A stretch of 64,000 bases of DNA, from the NCBI RefSeq assembly GCF_900142575.1, contig NZ_FRBI01000013.1:1-64000 (forward strand), read 5' to 3'. Position 1 is the stretch's first letter. Every line of letters begins with the position of its first letter. The position numbers and the translations under genes were made by a program. The stretch comes from Actinacidiphila paucisporea (GTDB lineage: Bacteria; Actinomycetota; Actinomycetes; Streptomycetales; Streptomycetaceae). Positions 38,384 through 47,821 of the stretch are shown piece by piece. The notes below the pieces were generated by a model. That model had not been told where the DNA came from and made no database searches. It was given only the letters and a program-made list of their open reading frames with translations.

Positions 38384-39727
38384 ATGACGTACGCGGTGCC
38401 GCCGCCGAGCGGGCCGCCCGCGCAGGCCGCGCAGGCGCCGGTCCCTGGTCTCGGCGCCGACCCGGGTCCCCGAGGTCCCGCACAGGCGCAGGGCGACAGG
38501 GCCGGGGCGGTGGGCGCCGAGGCGGGTCCGGTGGCGCGGGTCGAGCGGGCGGCCCGGGCGGGGTATGCCCGGATTGCCAGGGGGTTGCGGCTGTCGCCGC
38601 CCACGGTGGACGCGGTCTTCGCGGTGGGGCTGTTCCTGGCGACCGCTGCCGCCCTGCGGCGGCCCCTGCAGGACGACCCGCGGCTGCTGGTGCTGCATGC
38701 GGCGCTGGTGCTGCCGCTGGTGTGGCGGCGGCGGGCACCGATGGCGGTGTTCTGCACCCTCTCAGGTACGGCGCTGGTGCAGTGGTCCTTCGGCCTGCGG
38801 ATCCCGACGGACGTGATGCTGCTGATCGCCCTGTACGCGGTGGCCGCCTACAGCAGCCGGCGCCGCACGCTGGTGGCGTTCGCGATGCTGGAGGGCGGCG
38901 TCGTGCTGGCGACGCTGCGGTGGTCGGTGCACGAGCGGGGGGCGGGGACGTTCGTGTCGCTGTCGGCGATGGCGACGGCGGCGATGGTGCTCGGGCTCAA
39001 CATGCGCAGCAGGCGGGACCGGTTGGCGACGCTGGAGGACCGGGCGGTGCGGCTGGAGCGGGAGCGGGACCAGCAGGCGCAGCTCGCGGTGGCCGGCGAG
39101 CGGGCCAGGATCGCCCGGGAGATGCACGACATCGTGACGCACAACCTGTCGGTGATGGTGGCGCTCGCGGACGGCGCGGTCTTCGCCCAGCGGCGGAGTC
39201 CGGAGCGGGCGGCCACCGCGATGCGGCAGGTGTCGGCGACCGGGCGGCAGGCCATCACCGACATGCGGCGCTTCCTCGGGGTGCTGCGGGCCGACGAGCC
39301 GGACGCGCTGCGGCACCCGATGCCGGGCGTCGGACAGCTGTCGGCTCTGGTCGAGCAGGTGCGGGCGGCGGGGCTGCCGACCCGGCTCGCCGTGGCAGGC
39401 GATCCCGCGGCCGTGCCGGTCGCGGCGCAGCTGACCGTCTACCGCCTGGTGCAGGAGGCGTTGACCAACACCCTCAAGCACGCGCCCGCAGGTACGACGG
39501 CGAAGGTCGAGGTCGACTGCACGCCGGAGGCGGTGGCGGTCACGGTGACCGATGACGGCGCCGGGCCGGCGGCGCCGCGCGACAACGCCGGGTCCGCGGG
39601 GCACGGGCTGCCCGGTATGCGGGAGCGTGCCGCGGCCTATGGCGGCCGGCTGACGGCGGGGCCGCTGCCCGGCGGCGGCTGGCAGGTGGCCGCCGTTCTC
39701 ACTCTGACGACTCCGGAGCCGTTGTGA
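38384..39727 (+). CDS. Two-component sensor histidine kinase (NarL/DesK type)
   Basis: 447 residues. A Pro/Ala-rich cytosolic start, four to five transmembrane helices (about 80-215), a short coiled coil, then HisKA_3: REMHDIVTHNLSVMV with H248 as phosphorylation site. The ATPase part has the N-box VQEALTNTLKHAP and G-boxes DDGAGPA and GHGLPGMRERA. No extracellular sensor domain, so it probably senses within the membrane. No clear ribosome site; spaced 10 bp from the permease stop, overlapping the regulator gene by 4 nt (GTGA). Likely senses the transporter state or its substrate. Confidence 0.93.
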   Translation: MTYAVPPPSGPPAQAAQAPVPGLGADPGPRGPAQAQGDRAGAVGAEAGPVARVERAARAGYARIARGLRLSPPTVDAVFAVGLFLATAAALRRPLQDDPRLLVLHAALVLPLVWRRRAPMAVFCTLSGTALVQWSFGLRIPTDVMLLIALYAVAAYSSRRRTLVAFAMLEGGVVLATLRWSVHERGAGTFVSLSAMATAAMVLGLNMRSRRDRLATLEDRAVRLERERDQQAQLAVAGERARIAREMHDIVTHNLSVMVALADGAVFAQRRSPERAATAMRQVSATGRQAITDMRRFLGVLRADEPDALRHPMPGVGQLSALVEQVRAAGLPTRLAVAGDPAAVPVAAQLTVYRLVQEALTNTLKHAPAGTTAKVEVDCTPEAVAVTVTDDGAGPAAPRDNAGSAGHGLPGMRERAAAYGGRLTAGPLPGGGWQVAAVLTLTTPEPL

Positions 39728-40482
39728 CCGCAGAATCCGCACCGTCCGACGCCCGGCCCGCGGGCGGTTCCGCGCCCGGGCGGACGGTCCCGCGCGACGA
39801 GGAGGCGCTACCGGTGATCCGGGTGCTGCTGGTCGACGACGAGCCGCTGCTGCGGATGGCCTTCACGATGGTGCTGGACGCCCAGGCCGACATGCAGCCG
39901 GTGGGTGAGGCGGGGGACGGCGCGCAGGCGCTGCGGCTCGCCAGGGAACTGCGGCCCGACGTCGTGCTGATGGACGTCAGAATGCCGGGCACGGACGGCA
40001 TCGAGGCGACGGCCAGGATCATCGAGAGCTGCCCGCGGTCGAAGGTGCTGATCCTGACGACCTTCGACCTGGACGAATACGCGTTCGCCGGGCTGCGGGC
40101 CGGTGCCTCGGGTTTCCTGCTGAAGAACGCGCTGCCCGAGGAGTTGCTGGCGGCGATCCGCTCGGTGGCGGCAGGGGACGCGGTGGTTGCGCCGCGGATC
40201 ACCCGGCGGCTGTTGGAGAATTTCGCGCACCAGCTGCCGGCCGCGGGCGGCGCCGAGGGACCCGAGGCGGACGAGCGGCTGGCGCGGCTGACGGCCAGGG
40301 AGCGCGAGGTGCTGGTGGAGGTGGGCCGCGGGCTGTCGAACACCGAGATCGCGGCGTCGCTGCACCTGGCCGAGGCCACCGTGAAGACCCACTTCAGCCG
40401 GGTGCTGGTCAAGTTGGAGCTGCGCGACCGCGTCCAAGCGGTGGTCTTCGCCTACGAGACCCGCCTGGTCCGCCCGACCTGA
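39724..40482 (+). CDS. LuxR-family response regulator
   Basis: 252 residues. A ~28-residue extra N-terminus precedes the receiver domain: acidic pair D38-D39 (LLVDDEP), phosphoacceptor D84 (VVLMDVRMPG), and K in GFLLKNALP. The C-terminal LuxR/GerE HTH (LTAREREVLVEVGRGLSNTEIAASL ... VKTHFSRVL) binds DNA. If translation began at codon 31 (VIRVLLV) the protein would have the standard length, but the GTG at 39724 couples it to the kinase stop. Partner of the adjacent kinase and the likely regulator of the ABC genes. Confidence 0.93.
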   Translation: MTAESAPSDARPAGGSAPGRTVPRDEEALPVIRVLLVDDEPLLRMAFTMVLDAQADMQPVGEAGDGAQALRLARELRPDVVLMDVRMPGTDGIEATARIIESCPRSKVLILTTFDLDEYAFAGLRAGASGFLLKNALPEELLAAIRSVAAGDAVVAPRITRRLLENFAHQLPAAGGAEGPEADERLARLTAREREVLVEVGRGLSNTEIAASLHLAEATVKTHFSRVLVKLELRDRVQAVVFAYETRLVRPT

Positions 40483-40513
40483 GCGCCGACCGGCCGGGTC
40501 CCGGCAGCCGGAC

Positions 40514-41482
40514 CTAGCCGTCCGAGCGGGACGGCTGCTCGGCCGCCCCGACCAGGTCCCTGGCGCGCTTCACGTCGTCGGCCATCCGCTCCAGCAGCGC
40601 CTCGATCGTGTCGAACTTCTCCATCCCGCGCAAATACGTCAGGAAGTCCACGGCCACGTGCAGGCCGTAGAGGTCCAGGTCGACACGGTCGATGGCGTAG
40701 GCCTCGACGGTCCTGGCGGTGCCGTCGAAGGTCGGGTTGGTGCCGACCGAGATGGCCGCGGGCATCGCCTCGTCGCCGACGTGCAGCCAGCCGGCATAGA
40801 CGCCGTCGGCGGGAATGGCGGTGTGCGGCAGTGTCTCGACGTTGGCCGTGGGATAGCCGAGGTCCCGGCCGCGCTGCGCGCCCCGGACGACGACGCCCTC
40901 GACCCGGTGCGGCCGGCCCAGCACCTCTGCCGCGCCCTCCACGTCGCCCGCGCCGATCAGCCGCCTGGTCAGGGTGGAGGAGAACGGCTCGCCGCCGCCC
41001 GCCTCGCCGCGCATGAAGAGGTCGACGACCTCAAGCTCGTAGTCGTATTTCAGCCCGAGCGCCGAGAGGAAGTCGACGTCACCGGCGGCCTTGTGGCCGA
41101 AGCGGAAGTTCGGGCCCTCCACCACGTACTTGGCGTGCAGGCCGTCCACCAGCACCGTACGGACGAACTCGCTCGGCGAGAGCTTCGAGAATTCGCTGGT
41201 GAAGGGGACGATCAGCAGCGCGTCCACGCCGAGTGCGGCGACCAGCTCGGCGCGGTGGTGGTGCGCGGACAGCAGCGGCGGGTGGCTACCGGGCCTGACG
41301 ACCTCGCTGGGGTGCGGGTCGAAGGTCACGACGACCGACGGCAGCCCCAGCTCCCGCGCCCGCTCCACCGCCCGGCCCATGATCAGCTGGTGACCCCGGT
41401 GGACGCCGTCGTAGGAGCCGATGGTGACGACGCAGCGTCCCCAGTCACCGGGAACGTCATCCAAGCCCCGCCAGCGCTGCAC
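40514..41482 (-). CDS. ribF: Bifunctional riboflavin kinase / FAD synthetase
   Basis: Makes FMN from riboflavin and ATP, then adenylates it to FAD. 322 residues: N-terminal nucleotidyltransferase with GSYDGVHRGHQ and FDPHPSEVV, then the riboflavin kinase domain with RDLGYPTANV and GVYAGWLHVG. GTG 41482 (GGAG at 7 nt) is chosen since family members start VQRWRG; a start at 41518 would add 12 residues. The 315-bp upstream region has no FMN riboswitch that I can recognise but carries hairpins. Converges with the response regulator gene. Confidence 0.95.
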   Translation of the reverse strand: MQRWRGLDDVPGDWGRCVVTIGSYDGVHRGHQLIMGRAVERARELGLPSVVVTFDPHPSEVVRPGSHPPLLSAHHHRAELVAALGVDALLIVPFTSEFSKLSPSEFVRTVLVDGLHAKYVVEGPNFRFGHKAAGDVDFLSALGLKYDYELEVVDLFMRGEAGGGEPFSSTLTRRLIGAGDVEGAAEVLGRPHRVEGVVVRGAQRGRDLGYPTANVETLPHTAIPADGVYAGWLHVGDEAMPAAISVGTNPTFDGTARTVEAYAIDRVDLDLYGLHVAVDFLTYLRGMEKFDTIEALLERMADDVKRARDLVGAAEQPSRSDG

Positions 41483-41553
41483 CTTGACGCTCCGCTTCCC
41501 TCGCCGAATCTCTGACATTCACTTTTCTGCAGAGCCAAGACTGCCATGTCCGT

Positions 41554-41575
41554 GCCCGGGGGCGCTCCCCCGGGC
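41554..41575 (-). terminator. Strong hairpin 72 bp before ribF
   Basis: GCCCGGGGG (41554-41562) and CCCCCGGGC (41567-41575) form a perfect 9-bp stem with a CGCT loop. On the minus strand it lies between the upstream gene and ribF, so it would stop readthrough, or act as an attenuator if the ribF promoter is further right. Confidence 0.6.
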
Positions 41576-41772
41576 CGGTCGGGCCCGCGTCCGTGGCGGC
41601 TCCGCATCCCCGTGCGCGGCGGCACGAACGGGTGCCGGGCTGATACCGCCGCGCCGGGCGGGCGGCTCCTGGGCGCGAGGCACCGGAAGGCAGCCGTCCC
41701 CGGCCGACGGTACGCACCGGAACGGACGGCTCCCCGGGACGGTGACGACGTGCGACGTGGTCGCATCCCTGA

Positions 41773-41787
41773 CCGGGCTCGGCCCGG
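41773..41787 (-). terminator. Short hairpin after the trypsin-like/P-loop gene
   Basis: CCGGGC-TCG-GCCCGG, 6-bp all-GC stem, starting 10 bp past the stop at 41798. Weak but well placed as a terminator. Confidence 0.4.
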
Positions 41788-41797
41788 GGACGCGTCG

Positions 41798-44700
41798 TCA
41801 GCGGTGGCGGGCGAGGCGGTCGCGGGCGAGGCGGTGGCGAGCGCTGGGGCCCAGGAGCGGGTCCCAGGTCGCCGTGTCGGTGAGCCAGGTGAGCAGGAGG
41901 CGGGAGAAGTCGGGGGTGGCGGCGGCGAGTTCGACGACACGGCGGTCGAAGCGGGCGGCCCCCTCGGGCGTGCGGCCCAGCAGCAGGGCGAGGCGGCGGA
42001 CCAGGTCGTGGGTGAGGGGTGGCGGGCGGCGGGCGGCGCCGTCGGCCGCGGCGGCGAGGAGGGCGTCCAGGACGTCGGGGTCGCGTTCGGTCTCCAGCGC
42101 CGCGTCCAGCAGTTCCTGGCGCAGCGGCCGGGACAGGTGGCTCCCGGGGGCGGCGAGCACCGCGGCCAGGGTGCCGCGCACCTCGGGCGGGTGGTCGCGC
42201 AGCAGGGCGGTGGTCAGCGGCAGGACGACGGCCCGCACCGCGGGGCCGTGTTCGAGTCGCAGGTCGAGGAAGCGGGCGACGCCCGCCGCCCCGGCCGGGC
42301 GGTGGCGCAGGTGGTCCTGGACCAGGGCGGCGACCCTGCGGGCGAGCGCCGGCTCGGTGACAGCCGCCATTTCCGCGAGCAGGTCGCCGTCGTCCCCGCG
42401 GGTCTCGGCGGCCCGCAGCCGGGCCTGGAAGGCGGCGAGCACCGGCTCGGGGTGGGTGGTCAGCGCCGCGGCCAGCGCGCCGGCCGGCAGCCGGGGGTCG
42501 CCGGCGGTGAAGCGGTCGAGTGCGGCCGTCAGATGGCGGCCGCGGGTGACCGGGTCGCGGACGAGCATGCCGAGGACGGCGCCGTGCAGGGTGCAGTCGG
42601 CGGGGCGGGCGAGTATCGCGAGGGCGGCGTAGCGGAGCAGTTCGCGGTCGGCGTCGGAGCGGACGAAGGGCGCGGCGCGCGGGCCGTACGCGGCTGCCGC
42701 GACATGCCGGTCGGGGCGCGGGTCGTGCGCCCAGCGGTCGACGGCCCGGCACACCGCCGAGGGCTCGTCCTCCGCCAGCGCGGCCAGCACCTCGTCGGCG
42801 CCCGGGTGCGCCGCGGCGACCAGGGCCTCGGTCAGGTCGTCGACGGCCAGCCTGCGGTGGGTGTGCAGCAGGGCCTGCGCGGCCGAGGCGACGGTCAGCC
42901 GCGGCATGTCCAGCCCCGGCGGGGCCTGGAGCGGCCGGTCGTCGTCGAACCAGCCGCACACCGCCGGGAGCACCTCGGCCGGGCTCTCGCACAGCAGCTC
43001 GGCGACCCCGGCCAGGAAGCGGTCCGCGCGGTCCGGGACGCCCGGCGGGCCGTCGGCGGGCAGCAGCAGCCGCAGCAGTTCGAGCCGCTCGGCGACCGGC
43101 AGCCGCACGCGCCGCCAGAAGGACGGCCCGAAGTCGCCCAGCCCGCCCATGCCCTCGGGTGTGAACCCCCCGCGCTCCACCGCCCGCACCGCAGTCCTGG
43201 CGGCCAGGTCCCGCAGCGCCGCACGGCAGACGGTCGCGTCCGGCAGTCGCAGCAGCACCTCCCGCAGCAGATGCGCCGCCCACCACAGCGCGTCCCCGCG
43301 CCGCTCGGCAGGCCCTGGCCGGGCGGGCCGCCCGGCAACCGCCACACCGTCGGGCCACCCGCCGTCGTCCGCGTCCCACGGCGGCATGGCGTCCGGCGCC
43401 TCGGTGCGGGCGGTCCCTCCCGCACCGGCGGCAATGTCAGGCCTTCCGCTGTCGCCCGGGTCGCCCCGGCGAACCGCCCCCGGCGCGGCATCGGGCCACC
43501 AAGGGCCGGGGGCGCCGTCCGGCCCTCCCGGCGCCGGGTCGAGCTGGGCGGTTCGGCGCGTGCGGGGGTTGGGCACCGTGTCGGCGTCGAGGTCGACCGG
43601 GGGCGGGGCGGCGGGTTTGCGGGGGGTGCAGCGGGTGGGTGGCGGGGTGCTGTGGTCCAGGGCCTGGGCCAGGGCTGCCAGGTGGCGGGTCAGGTCGGCC
43701 GGGGGCGCCATCAGGAGGGCCTGGACGACGGGGCCGGCCCGGTGCCGCGGTACCGGGAGCGAGCGGCCGGACGGTGGGGCGACGGCGGGCGCCTGCGGGA
43801 CGGCGGGCGCCTGGCCGGCGCGCGCGGCCGGGCGGAAGGGCAGCCGTACGGGGGCGTCCGCCGGGCCCGCGGCCGGGGCGGCGAACCAGCGGTGGACCAG
43901 GGCTTGCAGGGCCGCGCCCACGTCCAGGTGCAGGGCCTGGAGCCAGTCGGCGGCCTCCTCGTGGGCGAAGCGGTAGCCGGCGCCGGCGGGCACCAGCAGG
44001 CCCTCGGTCAATACGGCGGAGGCCCAGCCCGTGCGCCACGGGAACAGCTCCTCGAAGGCCTCCCGGTCCAGCTCCCCCTGGCCGGGCCCGAGGCAGCGGC
44101 GGGCGGCCTCGTGCACATGGCCGGCGACCCGGGCGGCCAGCCGCCGTACTCCGGTGCCGCGCACCGGGGGCTCCGCGGCCGCGGCCAGCCGGACGGCGAT
44201 CCGCAGGCACACGAGGTCCAGGTGGGCGGCGAAGACCTGCGCGCGGGTCGGTTGCCCGTCGGCGCCCCCGGGGACGGCCGCGCGCACCTCGGACAGCAGG
44301 CGCAGAGTCAGCGGATGCGCCGCGTCGGCGCTCCCGAGCACGCCGTCGGGTACGCCGTACCGCTCGCGCGCCACGGCGGCCTGCGCCGCGTCCAGGTCGC
44401 CGACGTGCACGCAGGGCGGCAGCGGCTGCGGCAGGGCCACGGGCCGCCCGTGGAGCAGGTCGGCGGGCAGCAGCCGGCCCGCCTGGTCCCAGAACTCGGG
44501 CCGGCAGGCGACGACCAGCCGGGCCGCGCCCGCCCGTAGCCAGCTCGCGGTGCCCGCCGTCCAGTCGGGAAGGGCGTGGGCGAGCACCGGGGGCATCTCC
44601 TCCGGGGCGTCGAGGACGATCAGCAGCGGGCGTCCCGCGGCGCGGGCGAGTCCGGCGACGGCGTCGGGCGAGGCGTGCAGCGGCTCCGCGGTCGTGGCGG

Positions 44701-45682
44701 CGCCGACGATCCGAGCCGCGGTGCGCAGCGAGCGCTCCACCGCGTCCTTGATGCCGCCGTCCGCCGGGCGCAGTTCGGCGCCGCGCAGCCACACCGTCGG
44801 GGCGGGCAGCGCGCCGCGGGCCCGGCGGGCGGCGAGCCGGGCCAGCTCGGTGCTGCGGCCGGTGCCGGGTTCGCCGACCAGCCCGAGCACCAGCGGGGCG
44901 CCGTCGTCCCGCGCGGCGAGGAAGTCCCGGAGCGCGCCGGCCACCTCCGGGCGCGCGACGGGTTCGCGCCACTCGCCGGAGCCGGCCGCGGCGCCGACCG
45001 AGGTGGCGGTGAGCTGGAGCGCGCCCGCGAGGTTCAGGTGCGGGCCGTAGCCGGGCACGGTGGCGGCATTGCGGGCGAGCAGGTCGGCCAGGGCGCGGGG
45101 GGCTCCCGCGGGCCGCAGCGGCAGTGCGAAGCCGGCGGCGCGGTGCCCGGCGTGCAGCGCGGTCGCGACGACGCCGAGTACCGCCCCGGTCAGCGCGTCG
45201 ACCACCGGGGCACCGGACGCCTGCGGCGGTACGCGGCTCAGGTCGGCCCCGCCGTCCAGGGCGAGTTCGTAGACGTCCTCCAGCAGGTGGAAGCGGTCGG
45301 TGGCGGTGTACGTCACCGTGGCCGTGCCCAGCACCGAGCCGTCCGTACGCTGCGGCAGCCGCACCCGTATCCGCCGCTCGGGGTGCGCGGGGCCGCCGGG
45401 TGCCACCGGCAGCGGCGGCACGCCCAGACCCTCGGTGGCCACCAGGGCGAGGCCCTGCTCGGGCAGCGCGGTGATGGCCGCGGCCTCCACCAGGCACAGC
45501 TGCCCGCCGGGGGCGTGCAGGACCAGGCGGGTGAGGCCGTCGACGGCCTCGTGGCTGGTCACCATCGTGCCGTCGCCGTCGGCGAGGAAGCCGGTGCCGC
45601 GGGGGCGTCCTGCGAGGTCGCAGACCCGGATGAGTACGTCGTCCGGTCCGCTGCCTGCCGCGCCCCGTGCCGCCGCCGCCAT
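41798..45682 (-). CDS. Trypsin-like / P-loop NTPase / helical-repeat fusion protein
   Basis: 1,294 residues. (1) Residues about 14-200: a trypsin-like fold with H44 (MVTSHEAV) and S156 (QASGAPV, the GxSGxP position), but where the catalytic Asp is expected the sequence is EQGLAL (75-80). (2) Residues 240-600: an NTPase with P-loop GEPGTGRST, in which Arg 276 replaces the Lys, and Walker B-like LLIVLDAPEE. (3) A Pro-rich linker (about 690-790) then ~500 residues of helical repeats. The layout recalls STAND-type sensors with a protease effector. ATG 45682 follows GGGGGAGG. Related genes near truB/ribF exist in Streptomyces; function unknown. Confidence 0.75.
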   Translation of the reverse strand: MAAAARGAAGSGPDDVLIRVCDLAGRPRGTGFLADGDGTMVTSHEAVDGLTRLVLHAPGGQLCLVEAAAITALPEQGLALVATEGLGVPPLPVAPGGPAHPERRIRVRLPQRTDGSVLGTATVTYTATDRFHLLEDVYELALDGGADLSRVPPQASGAPVVDALTGAVLGVVATALHAGHRAAGFALPLRPAGAPRALADLLARNAATVPGYGPHLNLAGALQLTATSVGAAAGSGEWREPVARPEVAGALRDFLAARDDGAPLVLGLVGEPGTGRSTELARLAARRARGALPAPTVWLRGAELRPADGGIKDAVERSLRTAARIVGAATTAEPLHASPDAVAGLARAAGRPLLIVLDAPEEMPPVLAHALPDWTAGTASWLRAGAARLVVACRPEFWDQAGRLLPADLLHGRPVALPQPLPPCVHVGDLDAAQAAVARERYGVPDGVLGSADAAHPLTLRLLSEVRAAVPGGADGQPTRAQVFAAHLDLVCLRIAVRLAAAAEPPVRGTGVRRLAARVAGHVHEAARRCLGPGQGELDREAFEELFPWRTGWASAVLTEGLLVPAGAGYRFAHEEAADWLQALHLDVGAALQALVHRWFAAPAAGPADAPVRLPFRPAARAGQAPAVPQAPAVAPPSGRSLPVPRHRAGPVVQALLMAPPADLTRHLAALAQALDHSTPPPTRCTPRKPAAPPPVDLDADTVPNPRTRRTAQLDPAPGGPDGAPGPWWPDAAPGAVRRGDPGDSGRPDIAAGAGGTARTEAPDAMPPWDADDGGWPDGVAVAGRPARPGPAERRGDALWWAAHLLREVLLRLPDATVCRAALRDLAARTAVRAVERGGFTPEGMGGLGDFGPSFWRRVRLPVAERLELLRLLLPADGPPGVPDRADRFLAGVAELLCESPAEVLPAVCGWFDDDRPLQAPPGLDMPRLTVASAAQALLHTHRRLAVDDLTEALVAAAHPGADEVLAALAEDEPSAVCRAVDRWAHDPRPDRHVAAAAYGPRAAPFVRSDADRELLRYAALAILARPADCTLHGAVLGMLVRDPVTRGRHLTAALDRFTAGDPRLPAGALAAALTTHPEPVLAAFQARLRAAETRGDDGDLLAEMAAVTEPALARRVAALVQDHLRHRPAGAAGVARFLDLRLEHGPAVRAVVLPLTTALLRDHPPEVRGTLAAVLAAPGSHLSRPLRQELLDAALETERDPDVLDALLAAAADGAARRPPPLTHDLVRRLALLLGRTPEGAARFDRRVVELAAATPDFSRLLLTWLTDTATWDPLLGPSARHRLARDRLARHR

Positions 45683-45909
45683 TCCGGCACCTCCCCCGCC
45701 ACCGCGCCCAATTCGTCCCGCTTCGACGGTAGGGGGTGGATGCGTCTGTTCGGCAGGGCCGAACGGGAAGGCGCCCCCTCCGCGCCCCACCTGCACCACG
45801 AGCGCCCGACCATCCGGGTGATCCCGTGCGAGGTGTGCTTTCCACGGGCTCGCGCCGGGAACCGGCAGGCAGTGCAGTGAGGTCCAGCGCGGCGGGGGAC
45901 GGGGGGACG

Positions 45910-46803
45910 CTACGCCGGGAAGCCCGCGACGATACGGGCCTGGCCCGCGTGCGGCTCGACCAGGGCCAGGAGGCGGCCGTCCGGGCCGAAGGCGGCGTGC
46001 GGGACCGGGGCGAGCTCCGGGGTCGGGATGCGGACCCCGTGGCCCAGCAGCGTGGCCTGGTCCGCGTCGACGTCCCAGCGGGGGAAGGCCGCGGCCGCGG
46101 CGTCCTCGATGGGGAGGACGGCGAAGTCCTCTTCCAGCTGTTCGAGGGTGCGCGCGCCCGCGAGGTCATAGGGGCCGACGCGGGTGCGGCGCAGCGCCGT
46201 GAGATGGCCGCCGACGCCGAGGCCGGCGCCGAGGTCGCGGGCCAGCGCGCGGATGTACGTCCCGGAGGAGCAGACGACCGTGACGTCGAGGTCGAGCGCG
46301 CCGTCGGCGGGCCGTACGTCCTGGACGGTGAAGGACGAGACCGTCACCGGGCGAGCGGGCAGCTCGAAGTCCTCGCCCTCCCTCACCCGGGTGTAGGACC
46401 GCACGCCGTTGACCTTGATCGCGCTGACCTTGGACGGCACCTGCTGGATCGGCCCGGTCAGTGCGGCGATGCCGGCGTCGACGGCCTCCCGCGTGACCGC
46501 GGCGACCGCGGCAGCCGGCGCCGACGCGGTGACGTCGCCCTCCGCGTCGTCGGTGACCGTGGTCTGGCCGAGCCGGATGGTGGCGGCGTACTCCTTCTCG
46601 GTCAGCGCGAGATGCCCGAGCAGCCGGGTGGCCTTCTCGACACCGATGATCAGGACGCCGGTCGCCATCGGGTCGAGGGTGCCCGCGTGGCCGACCCGCC
46701 GGGTGCCGGCCAGCCGGCGCATGCGGGAGACGACGCCGTGCGAGGTGAGCCCTCCGGGCTTGTCGACGACGACCAGCCCGGAGGAAGGTGCGGTACGGGT
46801 CAT
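45910..46803 (-). CDS. truB: tRNA pseudouridine(55) synthase
   Basis: Makes pseudouridine 55 in the T-loop of tRNAs. 297 residues with catalytic D44 in the motif [13 protein letters not shown], the [10 protein letters not shown] strand, [17 protein letters not shown] near residue 125 and [14 protein letters not shown] near 185; the C-terminal part forms the small PUA-like extension. ATG 46803 overlaps the rbfA stop by 4 nt (ATGA). Last of the minus-strand rbfA-truB pair at the end of the translation-factor cluster. Confidence 0.96.
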   Translation of the reverse strand: MTRTAPSSGLVVVDKPGGLTSHGVVSRMRRLAGTRRVGHAGTLDPMATGVLIIGVEKATRLLGHLALTEKEYAATIRLGQTTVTDDAEGDVTASAPAAAVAAVTREAVDAGIAALTGPIQQVPSKVSAIKVNGVRSYTRVREGEDFELPARPVTVSSFTVQDVRPADGALDLDVTVVCSSGTYIRALARDLGAGLGVGGHLTALRRTRVGPYDLAGARTLEQLEEDFAVLPIEDAAAAAFPRWDVDADQATLLGHGVRIPTPELAPVPHAAFGPDGRLLALVEPHAGQARIVAGFPA

Positions 46804-47366
46804 GCCGGCGACGTACCGCCCTCGGAGTCCCGGTCCGCGTCGCCCGAGCCGGAAACCGAACCCGAGCCGGAAACCGAACCCGAGCCCGAGCCCGAGTCGG
46901 AGCCGGACGCCGAGTCCGAAAGGTCGTCCTCGTCGTCCTCATCGTCCTCGGCCGGCTTGCGGTACGGGTCCGCGTCGCCGGCATATTGCGCGTCCGTGGC
47001 GGACTTGCGGACCTCCTCGTCGGCGGCCCTGGCCTTGGCCAGCAGGTCGTCGATGGTCCGCGCGTTGTCCGGCAGGGCGTCGGCCACGAAGGCCAAGGTG
47101 GGCGTGAACCGCACCCCGGTCTGCCTGCCGACCTCGGAGCGCAGGACGCCCTTGGCGCTCTCCAGCGCGGCGGCTGAGGCGGCCCGCTCCTCGTCGTCGC
47201 CGTAGACCGTGTAGAAGACCGTCGCCTCCCGGAGGTCGCCGGTGACCCGGGTGTCGGTGATCGTCACGTAGCCCAGCCGCGGGTCCTTGATCCGCCGCTG
47301 CAGGGTCTCCGCGACCACGACCCGGATGCGGTCGGCCAGCTTGCGCGCCCGCGCGGTGTCGGTCAT
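46800..47366 (-). CDS. rbfA: 30S ribosome-binding factor A with acidic repeat tail
   Basis: KH-type maturation factor for the 5' end of 16S rRNA, important in the cold. 188 residues: the folded core (1-115) has [22 protein letters not shown] and [17 protein letters not shown]; the remaining ~65 are an Asp/Glu then Ser/Gly-rich tail, long for the family. The tail DNA includes a perfect 18-bp tandem duplication (46843-46878) followed by hexamer repeats. Coupled to truB by ATGA overlap; 34 bp after the DUF503 gene. Confidence 0.94.
   Translation of the reverse strand: MTDTARARKLADRIRVVVAETLQRRIKDPRLGYVTITDTRVTGDLREATVFYTVYGDDEERAASAAALESAKGVLRSEVGRQTGVRFTPTLAFVADALPDNARTIDDLLAKARAADEEVRKSATDAQYAGDADPYRKPAEDDEDDEDDLSDSASGSDSGSGSGSVSGSGSVSGSGDADRDSEGGTSPA
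46843..46878. repeat. 18-bp tandem duplication in rbfA tail
   Basis: CCCGAGCCGGAAACCGAA occurs twice in direct succession, then CCCGAG hexamers continue. It encodes the SGSVSG repeats of the RbfA tail, and could vary in copy number by slippage. Confidence 0.85.
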
Positions 47367-47400
47367 CGTCTTCTTCTCTCTGTGTCCTGGGTCGTTCGTC

Positions 47401-47694
47401 TCAGTCGTCGTCGCCGTGGATGCGCTGCCGTGCCGACAGCAGTTCCACTTCGGGACGGGCGATCATCCAGCGTTCGCACCGGTCGAGTACGTCCTTGAGG
47501 TGTGCGAGGTCCCCCGACACCACCGCGATTCCTATCTCGGCCCTGCGATAGAGGTCCTGTTCGCCGGTCTCCGCCACGCTCACCCCGAACTTCCGGTGCA
47601 GCTCGGCGACTATCGGACGGACCACGGACCTCTTCTCCTTCAGGGACCGTACGTCACCCAGGAGCAGGTCGAAGCACAACGTGCCTGCATACAT
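47401..47694 (-). CDS. DUF503 family protein (YlxP-like)
   Basis: 97 residues, ferredoxin-like fold: [27 protein letters not shown] start, [23 protein letters not shown], and a C-terminal [13 protein letters not shown]. Members sit between infB and rbfA in many Gram-positives and are suspected to help ribosome assembly, unproven. ATG 47694 gives the family length; a longer frame continuing upstream is not homologous. It lies 127 bp past infB, beyond a strong terminator, so it may start a separate transcript with rbfA and truB. Confidence 0.9.
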   Translation of the reverse strand: MYAGTLCFDLLLGDVRSLKEKRSVVRPIVAELHRKFGVSVAETGEQDLYRRAEIGIAVVSGDLAHLKDVLDRCERWMIARPEVELLSARQRIHGDDD

Positions 47695-47772
47695 GGGTAC
47701 GACGTTACAGGCGACGGCCGGGGCCGATCGACGGGATTTCCCCCGCCGACCGGCCCCGGCCCCGAGCCCCGC

Positions 47773-47812
47773 CCGGCCGTACGGCACGCCCTGCGGCGTT
47801 CCGTACGGCCGG
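47773..47812 (-). terminator. Terminator of infB
   Basis: CCGGCCGTACGG (47773-47784) and CCGTACGGCCGG (47801-47812) form a perfect 12-bp stem with a 16-nt loop, starting 9 bp past the infB stop. It would separate the rimP-nusA-rnpM-infB unit from DUF503-rbfA-truB. Confidence 0.75.
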
Positions 47813-47821
47813 ACCGCGGCA

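Larger units (their letters stand above)
41483..41797 (-). other. Intergenic region upstream of ribF
   Basis: 315 bp between the 1,294-residue gene and ribF. It contains two compact GC hairpins (41554-41575 and 41773-41787), listed separately. The ribF promoter should lie between 41483 and 41550. No gene and no conserved riboswitch core was seen. Confidence 0.5.

Noticed and set aside
40483-40513. Bidirectional terminator between the response regulator and ribF
   Set aside because: The 31-bp gap has only short imperfect CCGGC/GCCGG pairing.
41483-41797. FMN riboswitch before ribF
   Set aside because: No conserved RFN core segments were recognisable; only GC hairpins.
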